Below are positions 12,409 to 26,200 of a stretch of 64,000 nt of DNA, one piece after another. Below the pieces are notes generated by a model. It was not told the DNA's origin. It did no database searches and saw only the letters and a list, made by a program, of their open reading frames with translations. Both the position numbers and the translations under genes were made by a program. Source of the stretch: Vanessa cardui (Eukaryota > Arthropoda > Insecta > Lepidoptera > Nymphalidae); assembly GCF_905220365.1 (NCBI RefSeq), contig NC_061140.1, forward strand, positions 12,216,501 to 12,280,500, read 5' to 3'. The first letter of the stretch is position 1, and each line of letters starts with the position of its first letter.

Positions 12409-12664
12409 TTTTTTTATGGTATAGGTTGGCGGACGAGTATATGAGCCACCTGATGATAAGTGGTCACCATCACCCATAGACAATGAAGCTGTAAGAAATA
12501 TTAACTATTCCTTACATCGTCGTGCCACCAACCTTGGGAATTAAGATGTTATGTCCCTCGCGCTTGTAGTTACACTGGCTCACTCACCCTTCAAACCGGA
12601 ACACAACGAAGAATAACTGATGAGTGGGTGGTACCTACCCAGACGGGCTTGCACAAAGACCAAC
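12409..12664 (-). repeat. SINE-like element, family B
   Basis: On the minus strand it runs from GCAAGCCCGTCTGGGTAGG through GGTTTGAAGGGTGAGTGAGCC and ATGTAAGGAATAGTTAATAT to GGTGACCACTTATCATCAGG and an A-rich end ACCATAAAAAA. An internal deletion removes the CAGTACTCAGTATTG segment present in other copies. Confidence 0.75.
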
Positions 12665-12970
12665 AAGAAAATAATCACTGAAATATGAATTAGAACACAT
12701 TTTATTGAAACAAATCTGAGTAAAGTTACGAAAAGAAATTTTAAAAGCATAAATTGTATTGTAACTATTGATTACAGATATTTTACTATTGCATTAACTG
12801 TATATATAAATTAAACAGTACGCGATCACATTACTTTGAGTCCATAACATTACACTGCTATCTAACATACGCGGGCGAGATATTAACTGGCTAGGTCAAA
12901 CTAAGCATCAGCGAGCGGATAAAATAAATTTTATAATATACTAGACACTATTCATTTTATACATATTAAC

Positions 12971-13156
12971 TACTTGTAATCGCACGCGGTGTCGCTCGCG
13001 TTTTATGGTGTTGGATTTTGTCAGGCAAAGATGTCCTTTTTTTGGAGTTCGAGTTTCATCAGATTTCATCAAATTTGGTTCAAAGGTTTGGTAGTGAAAG
13101 CAACAGACAGACAGACAGACAGAGTTGCTTTCACATTTATAATATTAATAATTGAG
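12971..13156 (-). mobile_element. Helitron-like element, family H2, diverged 3' end
   Basis: It shares GGAGTTCGAGTTT, AAATTTGGTTCAAAGGTTTG, a (CAGA)n run at about 13108-13122 and TTTCACATTTATAATATTA with copies at 33174 and 37460. The CTAG end is mutated (CTTG) and the TC end is imperfect. Confidence 0.55.
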
Positions 13157-16100
13157 GATGAAGGTTTTATACAAATAGTTTTCTCTCAACTAAATTGATA
13201 TTCACGAAATTATTACACTCTCATTAATAAGGTATAGATATAATTGGTTGTAAAAACATCGAATTATCCGCTTGCCGTTAGTTTGTACCCGTGTCCCAAT
13301 AAACGCAAGCGCACGTATATCGCACACGTGGTTTGTTTATTAATAAACCGGCGCAGGCGCAGGAGAGCACGTGTAATGATGTAACGTAGCGATACGATTG
13401 TTATGATGGATTTTGTACTACAGTTACACTGTTGCATGGCATCCTGTACTATTAAATTGAACGTAAAACATTTATAGTGAAATTCCAACATTCAAATACC
13501 AAATAAATATGAAATACTTTTTTCATACTTAATAAAAAAAAAATCATAAAGTAATGATAGTAGATGCACACGAACGTCAAACGATTAAATCAAATACGGT
13601 GACGTAGAAAACAATTACTGAGACAAGTTTGCCTCATGTAACTATATAGTAGAGAAATATATTAGCAGTTTCGTTCAAAGATTTTCGTAATACGTTACAA
13701 AATCTGTTGCTAGATATAGTATATATGTTGAACTTTGTGATTTTCGATCAAAACATAATAAATTCGAGTTTTGGCACGCTCTAGCTTGTCTTATCGACGC
13801 GTGTTCGAGCTATTCTTCTCTAACGGATCGTCCAATCCTTTACCAAGATAACGAGCAAGTGAAATGTCCAGACGATTAGGATTTTAGCAGGTTTTTTTTT
13901 AAAGATTAACTGCTTTTATGCAGCTTTTTGAGCGAACGATTTGCTATTGTATTTCTTTTAACAGATAAATCTGAGTATTGTTTTGGATTCATTCTTATAT
14001 TTATTATTGATTTTAAAGATTTCAAAAAGTGAATAAATAATTTATACGTCACTGTTTCTAAGACAAACTCTTGATTGCTTCATTAGTATGTCTTTATAAT
14101 CATTCTATTTGAATTAATGAATTATTATCATATTCATATTATTAATAAATTATTTCTTTGTTTGTATAAATTAAATAATTTATATCCATCATTGTTTGGT
14201 GTATGTTAACACGATGAGTCAGTCAGTATAAATTCTGGAATTATCCCTTACGGTTTACTTGTACAGGTCATTCAATGCTAATTTATTAAAAATAAGGTCC
14301 ATTTATCTGGGCCACTGGGTCACTGCGTCAGAAATAATCAAATGGAAATTATAAAGTAATATTATTGTCAAGCCATTTAATAAATGCATAAATTATATAC
14401 GATTGTTAACTATCTTCTAGTTCCATATTATCTATAATCTGTTGTTTTTATTCAATTAAATAAATCGAGTTAACGAGATCCAAATCGAAATCTATGCAAA
14501 TAGTATTAATTAGTTCATTTGATTAATTAGTATCTTCAGTCATTATTATGTTGTTGAAATTGGCTACGTTTATTATGATTTCAAATGCCGATTGATGTGT
14601 TGGCGTCTGTACGTCTGTCCTCTCAGCAGGGTTCTGATCTGAAGCCAACTATACTCAACTCAACTGTAAACACAAACATTAAGATTATCTACTAATAACA
14701 CCACATCTATCAAACGTCTTTCGTTCCTCTAATTGCCCCTAAACCTGATTCAAAGGAAGCACTTTCAAATCCCTAGAAGTCGTTTGACCTCGTAAGAGAA
14801 GTATTTTACATTTAGAGTAGCTTTAAAAAATATAAACATTTCAATCGATTCAATCAAATCCATTAAATATAAATCGTTTTTAATCTCATATAAATCATCT
14901 TCAATCTATACAAAGATTTGAAGTGAAGATATTAATAATAAATAGTCTTAGTAAATATTGAAAGGAATATCTTTGATTCAATTCTAATAGGTATTTGTAA
15001 TAGCTTGCAACAATGATGTACCAAGGTTTATTTAACTTGGATCCTTAGAAAGTACTCCATCAAAGCAGTTGTACAACAAAAATAGAATGTGAAAAGCCGA
15101 CACGTGTATTCAACGCCACATACTACGCAGATTGTTATTACGTCGGTCCGCAACGTTTGCACTAATTCGTATCACTGAAGATAGACTTACACATTTTAAC
15201 ATAATCAAATGATCATTATTTCTTTAGGATCAAATGACGCAAGACGTATCATACACGAGGTGGGAAAACATGCCAAACATGCGATCAGACATCGAAATAA
15301 ACACACTGTATCATTTAAATCAATTACAAGCTTGGCTTATAATTATTTTTTTATCACAACACTTACGACGTTCTTTAAATTAATTTTGGAATTCATATAA
15401 TATTGGCTCCTAAATTTTTCCATTTTCAAAAGAATCCGATATTATAATCTTACAACATTATAATGCAGATTTAACATTATGTAGAAGAAACTCGTTAAGA
15501 GCAGCTGATATAATTATATAATGACATCATAGACCAGCAACAGTCATGCCTCTATGTATGGGAACGAAAAAAACGCCCCGTAAATACTACAGTAATTTTC
15601 CGTGTGTTGCTCGGTTAATTCTAGAGCGACGCACTATATTTGCCCTAACGGAGCTATATGTGGATACGCTGCATCTCTCGAGCGCATGGGAACGCGGCAA
15701 CGAACGTAGACTGTTTATTACGTGCCCAGCCATGGACGCCGGTTTAACACTCGCAAGGGATTTAATTACGTACATAATACCCATTATATGGAGCAGCGTT
15801 TGCGTTATCCGTTCAGCTGTTCACTGCTATTCGATTCTCATTTGAGTTCACGGTCAGAAACCCATTAACGTGATCACAGCGATTTAGCTGTTGCTCTGTC
15901 ACGAACGACGAAACACATAGGCATATAATTATAAACGCATTAAGGTAAGAGCCTTACTGTATCAAGAACACAATTCTTTTCGTAATGCGGCTTATGTCTC
16001 TTGTTGGCTCGAGAAAAATACGTCGCTGATCCCTTTTAATCCTTAAACGAATTTCGGAAGAAAATGTGAGGCGTATCGGTTCCCCAATTTACTGAATAGG

Positions 16101-19100
16101 CCACTCCACGCAGTTCTGTTTTAATACAGCATACTGTAAATACGAAGAAAATCATGACAAGAATTCTTATGTTTCACTATATTGTATCTTATCTGTGAAA
16201 CGATACGTAAAGAAGTGAGAATTTTTCGCTTCGAAAGCGACGGCAGAGAAAAGGCTAAGGGCCGTAATAAAGAAATCATAGGCGACTCGTAAGTAAATTG
16301 TTTGATTTGCTGACTCCAGCGAGTCAACAATAGGGGATATATCGAAAACGCAGCTAAAAAATTGCCGATGGGGGCTCTAGTGCAAAGCAATTACGTTAAT
16401 GACGCCATTACAGAAAGGGCATACACATTATGATTGATGATTCATCATTAGACGCGGACGTACGCATAGATCTTGTCTATTAAAATCACGAGGAAACGTA
16501 TTTAATAATACACAAGATGAAAAAGGTGAGAACGATCCAATTAATCGGCTTTATTAAACGACTCTCTAAATTTATCTCTTTATTTAACTTTCAATCAGTA
16601 ACTCTAGACGTAATTTATACAGTTACTCATGAACATCTTTGTTTTCTCGTTAATACGAACTTTCGGTATCCGATCAAAGGCATTAAGTCTAGTACGTTGC
16701 CCAAATAGAGTCCCTTTGTTTCCTGAAGTAGGCGTCAGAACTTTTCTTATTCCCAAAAGATGGTGTGTTCGGGAAATGAGACGCATTACCGAGTCAATAT
16801 ACGGCGGTATGAACTGAACTAGAAAGTCGCCGGGGTTTCGCTATCTCGCTCAACCTTTTCGATTGTAAGGCCGGAACTCACATCGAACCCTATAATTTAA
16901 ACAATTTGCTGCGATGTCCAATAATCTTCGTTGATTAGTCTTATCATTAGCTTGCGTGACTTGTGTGGAAATTGAGTGGATGTAGAAGAAAACGTCGCTT
17001 GCATCTAGCATCGATAAACGTGCAGCCACTTAGGGTATTCTCCTCGCACCCACTTGAATATGGTGATGGGCAATGACACCTACGTCTAGCATACGCTAGC
17101 ATACCGTCGCCAGATGCAACCAATCAATAAGTTTGTCCGAAAACGGACGCAGATGCGATTCGACCAAACGTGAGCCCGCACCCGACACTTTGTTACGAAT
17201 TGAACTTTTTATAGCTGAACAACAAAGTGGTCGAGTTTTCGACGCTGTAAATGTAAAATTTATAGCTCGCTCGCTTAATAAAAACTACGTACAGGCTCGT
17301 AATGCTAGCGAGTCAAGTGTATGAAATGTGCTCGCGTTTTACGTCCATTTGCCCGGTAATAATACTTACGGACTTCATAAGAAATTACTTCTAAATTATA
17401 AAGATTTTATGGAGCCATACATTTACAGATTAAATCATAAAAATCCTCTTTGAATATAATTTACCGTTTCTTTTATAATAATTGATATATTCAGTATAAT
17501 TTCATGTTTTATTATACAATAGTTCAATATATACATTACATCATTAGAACGCGAATGCACACGCTTCAGCGCTTTTATAAAAGAAACCTTTTGCAATGAG
17601 GTATAATTAGCTTACTATGATCTTGTAAACGTATCGTTTTAACTGATACTGTCTCAATGAGAACACTATACACTCATCACCATTATCTTTGCGGTTGCGA
17701 AGCGGAACGGTTGAATTCAAAGACAGAGGGATACTGTTTACACAAGGAAACGTCCCGACCGATCCCAAAGGACTTGATAGAACAAATATTGGTGGTGTAT
17801 TACTAACTGTAGCGAGTAACTTCTGAACTGCAACTAAGCTTGAATTGGTACGATATTACTTCACGGTATTTACATATATTCTTGGAATATTTTGCTGTCG
17901 CTATAACATGATAATATTGTCTTTCAATTTTATTTTTGCGAGCTGATATTATGTACACATGTTTTTCAAATTTTAAAGGTCAATTCTTCGGAATTGCATG
18001 AATATGATAACGATAAAAATACATCGATATAAACACAATGTACAAATAAATAAATAATTCGATAGATCTGGAGATTATTAGGCATAAATCAAATAGTCAC
18101 AATGTAAAACTTTAGAGTATTATTCGATTTGGCAAATGCAATACTGGAATTTCGAATAGCGCAGCTTCAAAGCAAATCGAAAGAGTTTTATTGATACGAT
18201 TACCGTGACAACTTGCCGTTCATTATCATTTTTTAAAATCACGTCTGTCATAAATCTCTTAGCGCGAATGTAGCCAATTTGTTCTCCAGTTGAATATCAC
18301 GCGACATTATAAGTATCGTTGATATAGTGTTAGTTTTGAAATGTAAAAATAGCGATAAAAGATTTGCATTTCAATAAAATTACCGAACCGGGTGGTCGTG
18401 CGCGTTCTATTTGCAAATTTATCTTCCATCAGAGGGGGGAGCTGTAAAAAAAGTTTCAATGGAAACTGTCGCGACGACGCCATATTTTGCTTGGCTTTCT
18501 TCATAAATCGTCAGCATAAACTGATCTACATATCCGCGTTCGTCGTGTACAGGAATTTGGCATTATCTTTTTTTAAAACAGCCCCGTTTCAAAGCCATTT
18601 CTCAACACGGCAGTGGAATGAATTTTCGAGTTTAAAAATATGGCTCCGAATCCCAATCCGACTCGCTAACAGAAATAAATGAGTTCGAAGTCATTCGCCC
18701 ATCAGTAGACGATAATAATAAGGAATTTTTCGATTACGGCTACCGAACGATCTTTATATATTTTCATTCAATTAAAAACCATTTAGTTCTTCTATTTATT
18801 TCAGACTCACTATTGAAATAACTTTCAACGAAAATTGTAATGATTACAAATTCTAAGACGCAGCGAGTTTCTTAGAGAATGGAAATGATGTTTGACAATG
18901 TACATTTATTATGAAGACTACCACAAACTTAATCAGTATTCAAATATATTTTGATAGTTAAAAGCATTTACATTGTAACAGTATATATAACTAATTAGTT
19001 TAAGCTTTAAATGGAATAACAGATAGTCTCAAAAATATTCTTTTAGAAACGAGTCATTGATTTTACTTAATATGGCGTTAACATGAAACCAGTACTTGAT

Positions 19101-19348
19101 CCGATCAGCCTAAGGCGGTACTGGTTTAAAGCAAGCGAATAAACCATTTTTAAGTTCACGGTCATACAATTGTATTTATTACACGTGATTTGCGATGCTT
19201 CCGTCTACCTGGTATGGAACCAGCATTTTCTTAGCAAGATTTTTGATCGCATTTATCGGTATGCCATTCGCCGTTTATATATTTATGTCTTATACTTTTT
19301 ATTGATTAATTATTTTGCTGTTTATCATCTTTAAAGTATTGTATATTT
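13157..19348. other. Second repeat-poor block, probably intronic
   Basis: No transposon copy is recognisable in about 6 kb. GC-richer complex patches lie at about 13260-13480, 15540-15900, 16060-16420, 16600-16900, 17000-17340 and 18380-18700. They contain homeodomain-type motifs (GATTTAATTACG at 15759, TTAATCG) and several short frames open on both strands. I read them as candidate regulatory elements of the gene starting at 30227, without comparative proof. Confidence 0.35.
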
Positions 19349-19562
19349 GACGACCTCCGTGCTCGAGTGTGCACCAGTTTTCATAGGTACACCTATCCGA
19401 GTCCCGGGTTCGATTCCCGGCCGATGTAGAAAATTCATTAGTTTTCTATGTTGTCTTGGGTCTGGGTGTTTGAGATACCTATTTCTGCAATTTGTAATAG
19501 CTACTTACATTGGGATCAGAGTAATGTATGTGATGTTATCCAATATTTATTAATTATTTATT
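19349..19562 (+). repeat. tRNA-derived SINE, family C
   Basis: The head GACCTCCGTGCTCGAGTG is tRNA-like, and GGTTCGATTCCCGG is a perfect Pol III B box. The body continues TTAGTTTTCTATGTTGTCTT, GGGTCTGGGTGTTTG and AGCTACTTACATTGGGATCA, then a tail CCAATATTTATTAATTATTT. It is the best-preserved family C head in the window. Confidence 0.8.
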
Positions 19563-19951
19563 TATAGCATGTTTGTACAATAAAATCTACTTTTTATTCA
19601 TGTATTTTTTATTATTTTAATTCTATTTTCCTGTTAGGCGAAGTGTACTAATTAAAGAAGATTATAAGCGCAATGAGTTTGTCATAGAAATATTGCCTAT
19701 ACTTTGTCAGGAATCAAGATACGTAGAGTACCTTTCACCTGTACCTCACGAAACGAAGCCGCGGGCGGAAACGAGTTGTTTATAAATAACGTAAGTTTGT
19801 TATCATTTTCATAATACACGTTTTATTATTTTCAACTTATAGCGATTTTAAAACATCATAAATACACAACGTACAAACAGTTTACACGTGTCGATCTATT
19901 TTTCACGATTTCAGTGGAAACGTTTGATGAAAATGATTCATCATAGATATA
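19563..19951. other. AT-rich spacer
   Basis: I see nothing recognisable. A small GC-richer island at 19725-19770 (GAAACGAAGCCGCGGGCGGA) may be a scrap of a Helitron end. Confidence 0.35.
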
Positions 19952-20251
19952 AACAACAACAGTCTGTAAATTTCCCACTGCTGGACTAAGGCATCCTCTC
20001 CCTTTGGTTTGGAATATACTCCACCACGCTGTTCCAATGCGGTTTGATGGAATACACATGTGACAGAATTTCAATGAAATTAGACACATGCAGGTTTCCT
20101 CACGATGATTTCCTTTATCTTATGAAGCAGAGCACGAGATGAATTATAAACACAAATTAAGCTCACGAATATACAGTGGTTCTTGCCTGGGTTTGAACCA
20201 GCAATCATCGGTTAAGATGCACGCATTCTAACCATTGGTCCATCTCGGCTC
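19952..20251 (-). repeat. tRNA-derived SINE, family A, full length, with target-site duplication
   Basis: On the minus strand it starts AGCCGAGATGGACCAATGGT and ends at the CAGCAGTGGGAAATTTACAG, CTGTTGTTGTT tail. It is flanked by the 8-bp direct repeat TAGATATA at 19944-19951 and 20252-20259, the mark of retrotransposition. All diagnostic segments are present. Confidence 0.85.
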
Positions 20252-23200
20252 TAGATATATTGTAGCTTCGATATTTCAAAGCAATATCTGCATTAGATCA
20301 CAATATTTTTAAATTGATTTAAAACATAATTCAATGTTAAAAAAATCCATTTTAGCATTAAAATAGATGCAAAAAATACTTGATAATACAATTAATCATC
20401 TAGAATAAAGTATGAATTTAAAGTATCCTTTATCGTAGATAACATCTAATATATTCTTAATATATGACATTTTTAAGAGTATTATAAATCAATGTTATTT
20501 AAAATTTAAAATTCGAAAAGTGCATCTTATGATTTTATCTGCATAACGCCGAAACCGGTTCTGTTCCGCAGCTCAATTGATTTAATAGCTCCGTCAAATT
20601 GATTAAGGTGACATTATGATCGTGATATTAATTAAAACGTTCAGAAAATCTCTAATATTATTTGTATACCAATATCGAAATAGGACACGAGGTCATTGAC
20701 ACTTTATTAATACATATTTAGTATGAAGGGACACTGGAAATAAAAATGTAAACCAATGTCAAATATACATATCATAAAAATGTAGTTCACGTATAAATTG
20801 AAAACATAAAATCATCTTATTAAAAAAAAAATACATTTTAAAATTCGAATTGAAGATGCTGAACCAATTAGATGTAAGAATATTTAAATTTCGAAAATAG
20901 AAAACGACGATAACGTATCTTATTTCGATAAAACAGCTAGAGACATTTTAAAATTTGAAATATCATTAACTGATACTACTAGACTTTAATTAATTATACA
21001 TAATATTATCGTTAATCACTATAAAGACATACATATGTATATTAACGATCACGTGACGGTACTTCAACGAATGGGAGCAATTTTACGGCCCAACTTGTTA
21101 AAAGGATACTTCCAATTTTGTTTTTATGTCTGTCCGGACATAACTTTAGAACGGAGCCGCCGATTTCGATGAGAATTTTATGGTTCTATAAAGGAAGTTC
21201 CCATCGTTGATCCGTTACTTGAATTTAATGGTGTGGATAATCAGAACATTATTGGGTCTGAATAGACCGCAGCTTCAATTACAGCAACGCATTTAAAATA
21301 TATTGATCTACAAAACGACTCCGAGATGTTTATTCCACAATTGGAATTATGACTAAATGCTTCAACGACTAAATCCAGAATATTATGTATTTTATTAAAA
21401 CCGATTCATTATTATATCTTACTAAAATTACTTGAAAACTAATATAATCTATTTAGATAAAATTAATAAAGTAAACGCATTATTGCAAGTACCTGATTAT
21501 TTAAGTTTAAATTACCAGTAAATGTACATATTGCAATAATTTACTACAGCTTTTAAGAAATTTTGAAAACAATCTTAAAAAGAAGACATTAAAATAATAA
21601 AAAAAATATTTCGAGGTTTCTTGTTTTAAAATTTTATTTTGATAAAGTATGACGAATAAACTACTTACAAATTCATGTTATTCCATTCCAGAATTATCAA
21701 ATTATACGAAACTACTAAAATTAGTAATGCATACATTACGATTCTAAATTTAAACTATTTTCCTTTTTAAAAAAATGCTTTAAATAAATAAAAAAAAAAC
21801 ATCATAGAAGCAAAGCTTATCTACTTAATGCAATAAAAACACTGGCTGGTTTGTTAAAAAGGGAATTTGGACTGAACCCCGTTGGAAAGGGGAAATTCGA
21901 GGCGGGTGATTAATTTCGCTGGCATCCAAGGGATTTGCTTCGTTCTTGGAGTCACGCTACTCGCGATGTAAATCATCCGAATGCCGTACTTTATGCCAAT
22001 TTTAGGGTTCCTCGAGATACTTTCTTTGTTTAATTAAATTTGTTTCGACTGGCCCTTTCTTCTATATAGATCATCTAAATTGAGCCGTGAGAACGGAAAT
22101 TAAAACGGGATTCCGATTCTGCAGCAATTTATTTCATCTAAAGGTAGACCCGAACTAATTTAAAGAAGAGAAGGTATTAGAAGACACGATAATAAGATTA
22201 TCGTAAGATTACTTTATACAATCGATGCCAAAATATAATAGAAAAGACGCGACAAGAACTAAAAATATCTAAGAGAGCAATAAATAAATGAGTTTGAAGA
22301 TGGCGAGCTGTAATTTCGAAGTTAGTGAAATATATACGGGGCCAGACTTCCGAGGATTCCGTCCCGGTTTTTTGCACTTGCAATGTGTTTAAATTTTAAG
22401 TTAAGCAGGAATGCTTAGCTCCCAACACGCCACTGCAGCTGGGTGCAAAGAATTTTGTATTGACTTTATTTCGTTTAACTTTTACTGCTAAAAACACCTG
22501 CATTTTTCTTAGCCGGACTGCAGTCAAAATAAGAGCAAGTAATAAAACATTTCTTTTATAAATTATACCAGCATTAATAATAGCACTCCAGAATATTAAT
22601 AGTGTACTTCTAAGTTTCTGAAGTACATGTTGTTTGTTTATTTTATACGTACAGAATTTTTAAAACAAGTTTTAGATAAATGATGAAAAAATCGTAGAAT
22701 ATAAATATCGAAGTCCTTTCATTTCATTGTGGAAAATAGACAAAAGTTTCCGCTAAACCTTTCAGTGGATAAACTTGACTAAACGCAACTTTTTTTTTCC
22801 AATTCAATAAGAAGCTAATTGTATAAAAGAAGCTGTCCACAAGTTAAACGGCTAACACGATTACCGCAGCGAGTGAATATCAGTAGAAAAAGTTGCGGTA
22901 CAAGAAAAGTTAGAGGATTTTCTTAAGCAAACGTTGGGTTCACGACCCGATAATCATCTTCCGCTGTAGTTTTTTTACAAACTTAATTTAAATCTCGGAC
23001 ATTCATTTCACACCTTAAATGCCTTGCTTGTTCAACTTAAACTTCCTAAATTAACTTTTAAGATAATAGCTTCATTAATGTAACACTAAAACAATTTTGC
23101 TACGTCCAGTGAAATTTAAACGCTGTGTCTGGTTAAATTTAATAATACGGTTACTTGAGAAACATAAAATCACTTCGGTATAGCAACACGAAAACTGGTC

Positions 23201-26200
23201 TTGGCTTAGATCGAAAACCGGTTCCGACTGAACGAAATAAAAGTTCTAAAGGTCATTGTCGATAATACGCTTGGAATTATCAATAGCTATGCTAGATTAA
23301 TTTGTATTACCACCTAATAGAAGTTATAATGCTATAATTAAAGTACTTGTATATCATTTTAATAACCAAAAATACAACATTTAAGAGTCATGAAAAAATA
23401 AGAATCAATGATCGATAACACTTATGAATTGTTTCCGATATTAATAATAAAATGAAAAATAAATCATTCGTAAAAGTGACTTAGGTACATTTTTTTCATA
23501 ATTCTATACCTAGATAAATTTTAGGTAAGACAAATGTGTACAAGACGAATTTATGGTGAATTTAAGCAAGCTCGCTCGACTTAAGTAGATATAAAAAATT
23601 GCATTCTCAGCAAAGCGTATAAGCGAATTAATTACGCTATAAACGGAGACAGTTGATAAGGAAGGAGTCATAAACTGAAATAACAGGCAACTCCAAGTGA
23701 TTCTAGTTTTAAGAAATTTCTTTTTCGAAAGTAAGGGACGGGTATCCTGCAATTTGGAGGAGTCGTAAACTTTATGATTTTCGATGTACCGTCGCGATGA
23801 ATTAAACGTGAATGGGCAATCACCCATTCTTGTTCATCTCTGTTAATTATCAAAAGAGGTTTTATATTTCAATGTTCTTAAATACATAAAAGTGTTTTAG
23901 TGCGTTCAAGTAATTTCTGATCGGATTTATGTTGTAAACTTAACAATACAATTGCACAGCGTAATCTAACCTTTAAGTTTTATAGATAGGTCGACATTTT
24001 ATTTTGAAAAGTTCACAGTCTCTTTAATGACAACGAACGTCGAGCCGAGTCTTTTTAATACAGCCATTATTGTCAGTCATGTGAAAATAACTCAAAAGTC
24101 ATGTTTTATTATACAACTATAAAAAAAACGTCAGCATTCAAATCGTCAACAGCATAAATATGAAGAAGAGGATAAATATGATAATATACTTCATTTATTT
24201 CAATTACGAGTTCTTTAAATATTAAGATTTTATTTTCAAGAGTATTTTTTCGAAATATAACATGCTATACTTATAGGCTTACTACTAAGTCTGGAATTTG
24301 TACTGACGAAAGTATTATTAACATCGAACAGATTGAAAACTGTGTTAATATGGGGTTTATCCTTACGAGAACTTACTCTACTTTCCAATCAAACTTGTAC
24401 AATAAAGTTGCCGTTCTGAACATTTAATCAACCAAGCCCGGAGATTTATTACGAGTAAAGATATAAAGAGTATTATTATTACAAAATCAGATGCATTTGA
24501 ATATATAATTTTAGAATTAAAGTAAAATAATAAACCAATTAAAGAAAATTCTATATAACAAACCGTAGCATAGAGAGAACGTATAGAAAATAAAAACGAA
24601 AATCTATAACAATTTAACAGAGTTGAAAAATATTTCTTACTTACTACGGATTTCTTCGGAACTTGCACATTCAGCAATAATAGCAATCGCTTAATGGCGT
24701 AAAACTGTACCAGTTGTTAGGATTACGCGAGTAAACAGCGAGGTATTATGTTTTAGCTTATTCGAGTGTCTGATGCCCTCATTCCATTTATCGTTCCACC
24801 AATTATAGTTATAAAGATATTAGAATTCAAAGCAACCGAATCCTTAAAACAAATTATTTAGAACACTATAATATAATACAAATAACAATCTCGTTCGTGT
24901 ATAAATTGCTGTTTTGTATGTAGAGGTTTTGAATAACGATATTCCAATGTATATTATGTTATCGTGTAGTCGAGCGAATGATAGAGGAATTTGTTTAGCT
25001 TAAGCCAGTGATTGTAATGATGGTTTAATAATAGTTAAGCTAAGATTTCATTTCCTGATTTCTCAATGATTAGATATTTAAATAATAAAGTAAAGTAAGT
25101 AAGTAATAGTAATAATGATACGATGAGAACTTTAAGAAGCGTGGTCCATGTATCTCTTACCAATAATATTGATTTATAGCAGTTCGTGAAAACAACGTAA
25201 ATAGGTTGTACGGATGAATTTCAACTTAATTTGCTAAAGTCCGGTGTGTTTACAATCAAATAGCAAACTAAAGCTTATGCGGAATTGAAAGATATATGGC
25301 TGAGTTTTGGTGTTTCGCCTAGAAGTTGGTCGTAGCGATTTTCAGTCGGCGTCAACGTGGCGTTGAATTTATTGCTATTTGCTGGACTTTCTGTTTTCAC
25401 ATGTCACGGGTCGAACTTCTCAAGTTGATATTTTAGTACAATATCCTACTTCAGTTCTGTGTATTTGACAATTTACAACATTTAAAATCTTATATTGATA
25501 GAAAAGTATTCAAAGTGAGATATAGTTGAAGAGCATGTTTTTAAATATATAATATACAACAATTACTCATCTATGAAAAGTAATCGAAGGCCAGTAACAA
25601 TAAAGCGACTCGAGTCTCTGATAAACGCTACAGAAGATAAATGTCAACACTTGAACGTATTAAAATTTTAATATAAAACAAACTCCCAGGTAATGTCTCT
25701 CTATACACGGAGGTAATTCTTGTGCAACAAACGCCATTCTCCAGTATAATGGCACCATTAAAACACCACCCACAAGTGTAGAGCAAATTGCATTTGCCGA
25801 CATGGGTACGTATTTTACAATCAAACGTTGATTTCCAAAGCTACCAAGAGCGCATTAGAGTACATAAATTTGCTTACTTAAACGATAAACTTGAATAAGG
25901 ATTCACACGAAATTGATTTTGAGAGCGGGCAGCCTTAAACGTTTAATTTATTGTTTCGCCGTGCAAACGCTTCGGTTTCTTCAAATGTCGCCGTAATGCC
26001 GCTTAAAGGAGCTTTTAATTAGTAATCTTTTAAATCAGTTCATTAAATACCGTCTAAAGTATCGCCAGAAAGTTCAGTCCGATGTTATCGTCAAAGTTCA
26101 GACGAAACTAAAAACTGAAAGCAAAGCTAATGAGAATTCCCTAAATACCGAGACCTAGCCTTTCGTGAGTGGAAGTTGTATTCAGCATTATAGCAGACAG

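Noticed and set aside
15546..15845. 99-codon plus-strand frame starting ATG CCT CTA TGT
   Set aside because: The opposite strand is open too, there is no recognised domain, and frames of this length are expected by chance several times in 64 kb of such composition. A regulatory patch is more likely.
16604..16817. Overlapping 60-62-codon frames on both strands
   Set aside because: Both strands are open over the same bases and neither matches a known family.
19347..19553. 68-codon frame over 19349-19562
   Set aside because: It is the translation of the tRNA-derived SINE and not a gene.
23510..23827. 105-codon minus-strand frame
   Set aside because: It has low-complexity, Ser/Phe/Tyr-rich AT-driven translation and an alternative frame overlaps it. 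No domain is seen.
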